Assembly (NCBI GenBank): GCA_017860765.1
Contig: JAGDMY010000113.1
Location: 1-5,550 of the forward strand
Direction: 5' to 3'
From: Chloroflexota bacterium
GTDB lineage: Bacteria; Chloroflexota; Dehalococcoidia; Dehalococcoidales; UBA3254
Length of the DNA stretch: 5,550 nucleotides
Position 1 is the stretch's first letter. Every line of letters begins with the position of its first letter. The notes beneath the pieces were generated by a model that was not told the origin of the DNA, did not search any database, and was given only the letters and a program-made list of their open reading frames with translations. Shown piece by piece: positions 1 to 5,264 of the stretch. The translations under genes were made by a program, and so were the position numbers.

Positions 1-376
<376 letters not shown>

Positions 377-399
377 GATTCAGAGTTGATATTAGCAAA

Positions 400-434
400 A
401 TAGCTCTTAGCTTTTAGCCATTAGCTTTTAGCAT
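400..434 (+). repeat. Tandem heptad repeat, consensus TTAGCNN
   Basis: Four consecutive 7-base units read TTAGCTT, TTAGCCA, TTAGCTT, TTAGCAT at 407-434, preceded by a diverged unit ATAGCTC at 400-406. The dodecamer TTAGCTTTTAGC therefore occurs twice, at 407-418 and 421-432. Another TTAGC sits just upstream at 392-396, out of phase. The array lies between the 23S end and the spacer hairpin and codes for nothing apparent. Slipped-strand expansion is the simplest origin; a function is not shown. Confidence 0.8.
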
Positions 435-456
435 AAGGCTATTCCATTCACTCTAA

Positions 457-486
457 GAAGGAATCTTTGCAGATTTGGATTCCTTC
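457..486 (+). other. Spacer hairpin, possible rRNA processing stem
   Basis: GAAGGAATC (457-465) and GATTCCTTC (478-486) form a perfect 9-bp stem around a 12-base loop, followed only by a short CTTT. The T-run is too weak for a confident intrinsic terminator, and a terminator here would cut off 5S. A cleavage site for RNase III or a related enzyme between 23S and 5S is a better guess, but this is inference from structure and place. Confidence 0.5.
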
Positions 487-515
487 CTTTAACAAATTAA
501 TAACCGAGGTTTTTG

Positions 516-650
516 AAAGCCTCCTGGTGATTGAAGCGAGGTGGAACCACCCGTTCCCATCCCGAACACGGAAGTGAAACTCCTCAGCGCAGACGATACT
601 GAGGGCGCAGGCCCTTGTGGAAAATATGTCATTGCCAGGGGGCTTTTTTT
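516..650 (+). terminator. rRNA terminator formed by extended 5S helix I plus U-tract
   Basis: Pairing of the 5S ends continues past the mature RNA: 516-527 is complementary to 635-646 over 12 bp, with one T-G wobble at 522/640. A run of T starts within the stem at 644 and continues to 650. The closing helix of the precursor thus has the form of a very long-looped intrinsic terminator. A second seven-T run at 654-660 repeats the same tract. No separate hairpin lies between 5S and the clpC promoter, so this is the best candidate for the end of the rRNA transcript. Confidence 0.55.
521..642 (+). rRNA. rrf: 5S ribosomal RNA
   Basis: This is a complete 5S rRNA of about 117-122 nt, on the same strand as 23S and about 145 bases after it. 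The conserved internal block CCCATCCCGAACACGGAAG (557-575) followed by TGAAAC is characteristic of loops B/C. The two ends pair as helix I: CCTGG (523-527) with CCAGG (635-639), and the pairing extends outward on both sides. Ends were set by aligning helix I with E. coli 5S and are uncertain by two or three bases. Spacing and strand indicate co-transcription with 23S. Confidence 0.95.
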
Positions 651-666
651 ATCTTTTTTTATCTTT
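643..666 (+). repeat. Duplicated T-tract, CTTTTTTTAT x2
   Basis: The decamer CTTTTTTTAT occurs twice head-to-tail (643-652 and 653-662) and is followed by a partial third copy, CTTT (663-666). The duplication doubles the U-tract after 5S and ends where the clpC -35 element begins. It may strengthen termination or provide an A/T-rich upstream promoter element; neither is shown by sequence alone. Confidence 0.75.
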
Positions 667-693
667 GACGTTTGACCGTGCTTGAATTATAAT
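665..693 (+). promoter_or_regulatory. Sigma-70 type promoter for clpC
   Basis: The -35 box TTGACG (665-670) differs from consensus at one base. The -10 box TATAAT (688-693) is a perfect match, and the spacer is exactly 17 bases. Transcription should start near 700, leaving a leader of about 35 bases before the clpC start codon. The T-rich duplication just upstream could act as an UP element. The arrangement predicts a strong, vegetative promoter independent of the rRNA operon. Confidence 0.85.
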
Positions 694-734
694 AGAGACA
701 ACACGGGTATTCAGTTAGGTGACCGAGGGGTAGT

Positions 735-3203
735 ATGGCAAGTAGATTTGAAAAATTTTCTGAAAGGGCCCGCAGAGTACTTACACTGGCTCAAGAAGAA
801 GCCCAGCGTTTTAATCATAATAATATCGGACCGGAGCACATTTTACTGGGAATTATCGGCGAACCGGATGGTGTGGCCGCTAAAGTACTGGTGAACCTGG
901 GCATTAGTTTGAATAAAGTCCGCTCCGCGGTGGAGTTCATCATCGGTCATGGAGAGGCCTCCGGCCGGGGTGAGGTGGGCCTTTCTCCGGGGGCCAAGCG
1001 GGTAATTGAGCTGGCCATTGACGAAGCCCGCTATATTGGCCATAACTATATCGGCACCGAGCACCTGCTACTGGGCCTGTTGCGCGAAGGAGAAGGCATC
1101 GCAGCGCGGGTGCTGGATAGTCTGGGTGTAACTTTGGAAAAGGTGCGCGGAGAGATTTCCAAGGTCCAGGAACAGGGCGCCTCACGCCCCAAAGCCGCAT
1201 CTCGTACTCCCAGCAGGACGCCTGCCCTTGACCAGCTGGGTATTGACCTGACAGCTTCGGCCCGCTCGGGCAAGCTGGACCCGGTCATCGGCCGGTCCAA
1301 GGAAATAGAACGCATAATTCAAATTTTAAGCCGCCGGACTAAAAATAATCCAGCCCTGATCGGTGAGCCCGGGGTCGGCAAAACGGCTATCGTGGAGTTG
1401 CTGGCCCAGCGCATTGTATCAGGCGACGTACCGGAGACACTGGAAGGCAAACGTCTGATTACCCTGGACATAGGTTCACTGGTGGCCGGCACTAAATATC
1501 GTGGTGAATTTGAAGAGCGTTTGAAGAAAGTCATTGAAGAGATCAAGAACGCGGGCAACTGCATACTTTTCATCGACGAATTTCATACCATAGTCGGTGC
1601 TGGCGCCGCCGAAGGCGCAGTGGATGCCGCCAACATCTTGAAACCCTCCCTGGCAAGGGGCGAACTGCAGACAATCGGGGCCACGACGCTGGATGATTAC
1701 AGAAAATATATCGAGAGAGATGCCGCCCTGGAGCGCCGGTTCCAGCCTGTGCTGGTAGCTGAGCCCTCGGTAGACGAGGCCATAGAGATACTTAAAGGCA
1801 TCAAACTGCGCTACGAAGAGCATCATCATCTGGTCATTACAGAGGCTGCTCTCAAATCAGCGGTTAACCTGGCTGCCAGATATATCCCCGACCGCTTTCT
1901 GCCGGACAAGGCCATTGATCTCATTGATGAAGCCGCTTCCAGAGTTAGAATCAAGCACTGGACGGTGCCCATCGCCCTGAAAGAGGAACGCCTGAAAGAG
2001 GATAATCTGCGCAAAGACAAGGATGCTGCCCTGGCCACCCAACAATATGAATATGCAGCCGAACTGCGGGGCAAGGAACTCCAGAGCGAAGAGAAAATCA
2101 AGAAGCTCGAGGAAGACTGGCAGGCCCAGCTGGAAAAAGAGAAACCTGAAGTCAGCGAGCAGGATATCGCTGAGGTCGTAGCCATGTGGACGGGCATCCC
2201 GGTGGTGCAAATGACCAGCGACGAAAGCAAGCGCCTGCTGGGCATGGAAGACGCTTTGCACAAACGCATCATCGGTCAGGATGAAGCCATTGTGACCATT
2301 GCCAAGGCCGTGCGCAGGGCCCGTGCCGGACTTAAAGACCCCAGACATCCTATTGGGAACTTTATTTTCCTGGGTCCCACCGGTGTCGGCAAGACCGAGC
2401 TGGTCAGGGCCCTGGCTGAATTTATGTTTGGCAAAGAGGATGCCCTGATCCGCTTAGACATGTCCGAATTTATGGAGAGACATACCGTCGCCAGATTAGT
2501 GGGTGCCCCTCCTGGATATGTGGGGTATGATGAGGGTGGGCAGCTAACCGAAGCCGTGAGGCGTAAATCTTATTGCGTAATTCTTCTGGATGAAATTGAA
2601 AAAGCTCATCCGGATGTCTTTAACATTCTTCTTCAGGTCTTCGACGACGGACATCTGACAGATGCCAAGGGACGCCGGGTAGATTTTCGCAATGCTATAA
2701 TCGTTATGACCAGCAACATCGGTGCCGAGACCATCCGGAAGGGCGCCAATATCGGTTTTGCCACCAAGACGGATGAGTCTAAAGCCAGAGAAGAGTCCTA
2801 TGACCGGATGAAGGAGAAGCTCCTGGCCGAATTGAAGAAGAGCTTCCGGCCGGAATTCCTGAATCGTATCGATGGGGTGGTCGTATTCCACGCCCTCTCC
2901 AAGGACCACATCCGCAAGATAGTCGACCTGATGCTGGCCTCGGTCACCAAGCAGTTGGCGGAAAAAGGCGTTAAACTCGAGGTCACAGACGGCGCTAAGG
3001 ACTTTCTGGGTGAAAAGGGCTACGATGAGGTCTTCGGAGCCAGACCTCTCAGGAGGGTAATTCAGGACAGGCTCGAGGACAAGCTTTCGGAAGAGCTGCT
3101 GCGAGGCAAATTCCAATTCGGTGACACCGTGGTGGTGGACGTCGAAGAGAATGAAATTGTCCTGCGGCCGTTGGCCGGGAGCCTGGCTTCCCCATCCAAG
3201 TAG
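735..3203 (+). CDS. clpC: ClpC-type AAA+ ATPase, unfoldase subunit of the Clp protease
   Basis: This 822-aa protein has the full ClpC layout; B. subtilis ClpC is about 810 aa. A double Clp_N domain (residues 1-145) binds substrates or adaptors. The first AAA+ module has Walker A GEPGVGKT (210-217), Walker B with DE at 281-282, pore-loop Tyr255 in KYRGEF, and arginine fingers at 334-335. A short middle domain (about 408-470) holds a UVR-like helix, [11 protein letters not shown] (438-448). The second AAA+ module has GPTGVGKT (547-554), pore loop GYVGYDE (594-600), Walker B LLDE (617-620), sensor-1 Asn661 and sensor-2 GAR (768-770). An IGF tripeptide (673-675) sits where ClpP-docking loops occur, so it should hand unfolded proteins to ClpP. 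The short middle domain and UVR motif separate it from ClpB. The ATG at 735 follows GAGGGG (725-730). It is transcribed alone between its promoter and the terminator at 3227. All catalytic residues appear intact. Confidence 0.97.
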   Translation: MASRFEKFSERARRVLTLAQEEAQRFNHNNIGPEHILLGIIGEPDGVAAKVLVNLGISLNKVRSAVEFIIGHGEASGRGEVGLSPGAKRVIELAIDEARYIGHNYIGTEHLLLGLLREGEGIAARVLDSLGVTLEKVRGEISKVQEQGASRPKAASRTPSRTPALDQLGIDLTASARSGKLDPVIGRSKEIERIIQILSRRTKNNPALIGEPGVGKTAIVELLAQRIVSGDVPETLEGKRLITLDIGSLVAGTKYRGEFEERLKKVIEEIKNAGNCILFIDEFHTIVGAGAAEGAVDAANILKPSLARGELQTIGATTLDDYRKYIERDAALERRFQPVLVAEPSVDEAIEILKGIKLRYEEHHHLVITEAALKSAVNLAARYIPDRFLPDKAIDLIDEAASRVRIKHWTVPIALKEERLKEDNLRKDKDAALATQQYEYAAELRGKELQSEEKIKKLEEDWQAQLEKEKPEVSEQDIAEVVAMWTGIPVVQMTSDESKRLLGMEDALHKRIIGQDEAIVTIAKAVRRARAGLKDPRHPIGNFIFLGPTGVGKTELVRALAEFMFGKEDALIRLDMSEFMERHTVARLVGAPPGYVGYDEGGQLTEAVRRKSYCVILLDEIEKAHPDVFNILLQVFDDGHLTDAKGRRVDFRNAIIVMTSNIGAETIRKGANIGFATKTDESKAREESYDRMKEKLLAELKKSFRPEFLNRIDGVVVFHALSKDHIRKIVDLMLASVTKQLAEKGVKLEVTDGAKDFLGEKGYDEVFGARPLRRVIQDRLEDKLSEELLRGKFQFGDTVVVDVEENEIVLRPLAGSLASPSK

Positions 3204-3226
3204 GAGCCAAATTTGCGGGAATAGTG

Positions 3227-3255
3227 AAAGGGCGGTAAAAAACACCGCCCTTTTT
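3227..3255 (+). terminator. Intrinsic terminator after clpC
   Basis: AAAGGGCGGT (3227-3236) pairs perfectly with ACCGCCCTTT (3244-3253), a 10-bp GC-rich stem with a 7-base A-rich loop, followed by five T in a row from 3251. It lies 23 bases after the clpC stop codon and separates clpC from the decarboxylase genes. Confidence 0.92.
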
Positions 3256-3281
3256 CGTTGGGAACCGTCCCATAAGATGGT

Positions 3282-3310
3282 GATGAAGCTGTATATTTAT
3301 GTTATATAAT
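3282..3310 (+). promoter_or_regulatory. Probable promoter of the decarboxylase gene cluster
   Basis: A perfect -10 box TATAAT lies at 3305-3310 within an AT-rich stretch after the clpC terminator. At the expected distance the -35 region is poor: GATGAA at 3282-3287 with a 17-base spacer, or GTGATG at 3280-3285 with 19. A good -10 with a weak -35 suggests either modest constitutive expression or dependence on an activator. Transcription would start near 3317, about 45 bases before the first gene. Confidence 0.55.
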
Positions 3311-3350
3311 AAAGGGACAACCAAACCGGTAAAATTGGCAATTATCAAAA

Positions 3351-3355
3351 AGGAG
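3351..3355 (+). promoter_or_regulatory. Ribosome binding site deciding the biotin protein start
   Basis: AGGAG lies 7 bases before the ATG at 3363, the usual distance. A closer ATG at 3358 is only 2 bases from it and opens a different frame, so 3363 is the start. Confidence 0.85.
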
Positions 3356-3362
3356 CAATGTC

Positions 3363-3584
3363 ATGGCCAGGGAAGTCATCGAAGTCCCCATGCCCGGTAA
3401 AATTCTCTCAATCAAAGTCAAGGTTGGCGACGCTGTAAAAGAGGATGATGAGATAATTATTCTGGAAGCCATGAAGATGGAGAATCCCATCGTAGCGCCC
3501 GTTGCCGGAAAAATCGCCGAAATAAGGGTGAACCTCAATCAAGCCGTGGAAACTGGCCAGGTAATCGCCGTAATTGAGTATTAG
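3363..3584 (+). CDS. Small biotin carrier protein (biotinyl domain) of a Na+-translocating decarboxylase
   Basis: This 73-aa protein is essentially one biotinyl/lipoyl attachment domain. The biotinylation motif EAMKMEN is at residues 35-41, with Lys38 as the predicted biotin-bearing residue. The domain's usual start (MPGKI near residues 10-14) and the APVAGKI turn (45-51) are present. Biotin protein ligase would attach biotin; the domain then carries CO2 from the carboxyltransferase to the membrane beta subunit. In Propionigenium/Veillonella methylmalonyl-CoA decarboxylase and in glutaconyl-CoA decarboxylase this subunit normally has a long Ala/Pro linker before the domain, which is missing here. 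It heads a same-strand cluster with a small membrane protein and the beta subunit, which argues for the pump over acetyl-CoA carboxylase or pyruvate carboxylase. The partner substrate is unknown because no alpha subunit is visible. Confidence 0.93.
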   Translation: MAREVIEVPMPGKILSIKVKVGDAVKEDDEIIILEAMKMENPIVAPVAGKIAEIRVNLNQAVETGQVIAVIEY

Positions 3585-3585
3585 C

Positions 3586-3609
3586 TCGGGGGATAATCCC
3601 CTGGCTTTT
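3586..3609 (+). other. Short GC hairpin between biotin protein and small membrane gene
   Basis: GGGGA (3589-3593) pairs with TCCCC (3597-3601) around a TAA loop, with weaker outer pairs, and CTTTT follows at 3605-3609. It resembles a weak terminator or attenuator just after the biotin protein stop codon. Partial termination or transcript-end protection could raise the level of the biotin protein relative to the downstream membrane subunits. The T-run is short, so read-through is expected. Confidence 0.4.
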
Positions 3610-3627
3610 AACCATTGAGGTGCAGGT

Positions 3628-3792
3628 ATGATAGTCTTGAGAGCTTTTATATATGCAGTAGCTGTGTTTGCTATGCTGGCGGTGATATCTCTGATTGTCG
3701 CCGGAATCATGAGGCTTTTATTTTCCATCGTCCACAGGGGGGAAAAGAGGTCCGGACCTGAGAATAAACCCGAAGCCAAGTCAGCAGCCTGA
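3628..3792 (+). CDS. Small single-span membrane protein, candidate gamma/delta (OadG-like) subunit
   Basis: This is a 54-aa gene that size cut-offs would miss. The ATG at 3628 is preceded by GAGGTG (3617-3622), a good Shine-Dalgarno at normal spacing, and the frame ends at TGA 3790-3792. One hydrophobic segment spans about residues 7-33, followed by a basic patch (HRGEKR, 36-41) and a charged, Pro-containing tail. This is the architecture of the small gamma (OadG) or delta (MmdD/GcdC-type) subunits of Na+ pump decarboxylases, which anchor and assemble the complex. It lies between the biotin carrier and the beta subunit, 43 bases after the first and 21 before the second, which fits that role. 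At 54 aa it is shorter than OadG (about 80 aa), and no diagnostic motif is visible, so the family is inferred from context and topology. The positive-inside rule would put its tail in the cytoplasm. Confidence 0.78.
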   Translation: MIVLRAFIYAVAVFAMLAVISLIVAGIMRLLFSIVHRGEKRSGPENKPEAKSAA

Positions 3793-3813
3793 AAGCCAGA
3801 AGGAAAGCTAAAA

Positions 3814-5040
3814 ATGAGTATTCCGATATGGGAAATGTTTCAGGGTATTTATACCCTCTTCCAGACAGAGCCGGCTATCGCTATAGCCAGAATCGGTCTG
3901 ATAATAGCAGGGGCGGCTTTCGTTTATTTCGGTTTCAAAGGTGTTCTGGAAGGTCTGATCATGATCCCCATGGGTATCGCTATGATTGGCGTCAACGCCG
4001 GGACCATGGTACTCCAGGCCGGCCAGATGGGCAATCTATTTGTAGACCCCCTGATTTCCGATAATAATACGCTGGTGAGCTTTCTCCAGATTAATTTTCT
4101 GCAGCCACTCTTCAATTTTGCCTTCAGCAACGGTCTTATCCCCTGCCTGATATTCATGGGCATAGGTGCCATTACGGATATTGATTTTATGATGGCTAAG
4201 CCCCTTCCTTCATTGCTGCTGGCGGTAGCCGCCGAATTCGGCACCGTCTTTACATTCCCCATAGCCATAGCCTGGGGGTTGAGCCCCGGTCAAGCCGCTT
4301 CAATATCGATTGTGGGCGGAGCGGATGGTCCCATGGTCCTCTTTACCTCTTTGACGCTGGCCAAAGAGCTATTCGTTCCCATTGCAGTTATTGCCTATAT
4401 GTATCTGGCCCTGGCCTATGTGGGATACCCTTACATTATTAAGGGTCTGGTCCCCAAAAAAGTCCAGGGTACTCCTATGGATTTGGGTTCCATCCCCAGG
4501 GTCAATCGAACCGAGAAGCTGGTCTTCACCATTGTGGCCACGGCTGTCCTGTGTATCCTTTTCCCCGTAGCCGCTCCCCTTTTCGCCTCCTTCTTCATCG
4601 GGGTAGCCATCAAAGAGGGTAATGTCCCCAAGCACCTGGAGTTCCTTTCCGGTCCACTGCTGTATGGATCGACTTTCTTCCTGGGATTTGTTTTGGGAGC
4701 CCTGCTGACTGCGGATACCATTCTTAGCGGACAGGTCTGGAAGCTGCTGATCCTGGGATGCCTGTCTTTGGTGCTCTCAGGATTGGGTGGCCTGGCGGGA
4801 GGCCTCATAGCCTATAAAATAAGCAAAGGGAAGATTAATCCGCTGATAGGCATTGCGGCCGTATCATGTGTGCCTTCAACGGCCAAAATTGCCCAGAAAT
4901 GCGCCTTCCAGGCCAACAAAAAAGCCATGATTCTGCCTTTTGCCATGGGCCCTAATGTAGCCGGTGTTATCACCACCGCCATTGTAGCCGGATTATTTAT
5001 GACTTCCATTCCCATGGTGAGCAAACTGATAACCGGATGA
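3814..5040 (+). CDS. Sodium ion-translocating decarboxylase beta subunit (OadB/MmdB/GcdB family)
   Basis: This 408-aa integral membrane protein decarboxylates carboxybiotin and couples this to Na+ export; relatives are about 370-435 aa. Hallmarks are the GGADGP loop (168-173) with Asp171, the INPLIG loop with Asn342, SCVP with Ser351, and AMGPN with Asn381. By alignment from memory these match the Na+-binding or proton-relay residues Asp203, Asn373, Ser382 and Asn412 of Klebsiella OadB; Tyr197 matches Tyr229. Arg389 of OadB corresponds to Lys358, a conservative change. About nine to eleven hydrophobic segments are visible. AGGAA at 3801-3805 precedes the ATG at 3814. The biotin carrier and a small membrane protein lie upstream; the next gene starts inside its stop codon. 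No carboxyltransferase is adjacent, so oxaloacetate, methylmalonyl-CoA and glutaconyl-CoA cannot be told apart, and no symbol is given. Confidence 0.95.
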   Translation: MSIPIWEMFQGIYTLFQTEPAIAIARIGLIIAGAAFVYFGFKGVLEGLIMIPMGIAMIGVNAGTMVLQAGQMGNLFVDPLISDNNTLVSFLQINFLQPLFNFAFSNGLIPCLIFMGIGAITDIDFMMAKPLPSLLLAVAAEFGTVFTFPIAIAWGLSPGQAASISIVGGADGPMVLFTSLTLAKELFVPIAVIAYMYLALAYVGYPYIIKGLVPKKVQGTPMDLGSIPRVNRTEKLVFTIVATAVLCILFPVAAPLFASFFIGVAIKEGNVPKHLEFLSGPLLYGSTFFLGFVLGALLTADTILSGQVWKLLILGCLSLVLSGLGGLAGGLIAYKISKGKINPLIGIAAVSCVPSTAKIAQKCAFQANKKAMILPFAMGPNVAGVITTAIVAGLFMTSIPMVSKLITG

Positions 5041-5222
5041 GCAACAGACTGATATTCTGGGTAGCCGGGGCGGTCTTAATAATCATCGGCCTGGTGATGG
5101 TGAGAGTCCTGTCAGGTATGTATTCTGATCGGCCGGTAACGCAGCTGGTGGTCTATATCGTTGGGGTTATTCTGGCGCTAGGCGGCCTCGGCGTAATACT
5201 GGCGGGAATTAGAAGAAGATAG
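5037..5222 (+). CDS. Small two-span membrane protein coupled to the decarboxylase beta subunit, function unknown
   Basis: This 61-aa protein starts at ATG 5037, overlapping the beta subunit stop in an ATGA arrangement, so translation is probably coupled by re-initiation. It has two hydrophobic segments (about residues 5-25 and 37-58) joined by a short polar loop with SDRP (30-33), and ends in three arginines. I do not recognise the family. The overlap makes co-expression with the pump likely. It might be an accessory or assembly subunit, as the extra small epsilon subunit is in Veillonella methylmalonyl-CoA decarboxylase, but no sequence likeness is claimed. It could equally be an unrelated membrane protein carried at the operon's end. 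The frame is reliable because of the coupled start and clear membrane pattern. Confidence 0.75.
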   Translation: MSNRLIFWVAGAVLIIIGLVMVRVLSGMYSDRPVTQLVVYIVGVILALGGLGVILAGIRRR

Positions 5223-5227
5223 CAGAC

Positions 5228-5264
5228 GGGAGCTGGCACAGGGAATGATGAGCCTCCAGCTTCT
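5228..5264. other. Inverted repeat between convergent genes
   Basis: GGAGCTGG (5229-5236) can pair with CCAGCTTC (5256-5263), 8 bp with one wobble, around a 19-base loop. It lies between the stops of the two convergent genes and touches the last codon of the DedA gene. It lacks a T-run on the + side, so a bidirectional terminator is only a weak possibility. Confidence 0.3.

Larger units (their letters stand above)
377..520 (+). other. 23S-5S internal transcribed spacer, no tRNA
   Basis: This AT-rich spacer separates 23S from 5S rRNA. I see no tRNA fold and no plausible reading frame with a ribosome binding site. It contains a heptad repeat array (400-434) and a hairpin (457-486), listed separately. 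The piece just before 5S (506-523) can also fold by itself and would compete with the 5S closing helix. The spacer is presumably removed by RNase processing of a common 23S-5S precursor. That is inferred from the layout, since no promoter-like sequence stands out between the two genes. Confidence 0.8.

Noticed and set aside
400..434. CRISPR array from the repeated TTAGC units
   Set aside because: Units are 7 bases and directly abutting, with no unique spacers, so it is a simple tandem repeat.
457..490. Spacer hairpin as an intrinsic terminator after 23S
   Set aside because: The following T-run is only three bases, and termination here would leave 5S without a promoter; a processing stem is more likely.
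377..520. tRNA gene in the 23S-5S spacer
   Set aside because: No cloverleaf, no GTTCRANNC-type T-loop and no CCA end could be found in the spacer.
682..894. Open frame starting in the clpC promoter region on the + strand
   Set aside because: Its start codon overlaps the spacer/-10 region of the promoter upstream of the predicted transcript start, and it overlaps the unmistakable ClpC N-terminus in another frame.
2544..3245. Long open frame (about 230 codons) on the minus strand inside clpC
   Set aside because: It lies entirely opposite the conserved second AAA+ module of clpC, has no ribosome binding site I can support and no recognisable domain; it follows from the codon pattern of clpC.
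3358..3360. Alternative ATG start for the biotin protein
   Set aside because: It is only two bases after AGGAG and opens a different frame that does not encode the biotinyl domain.
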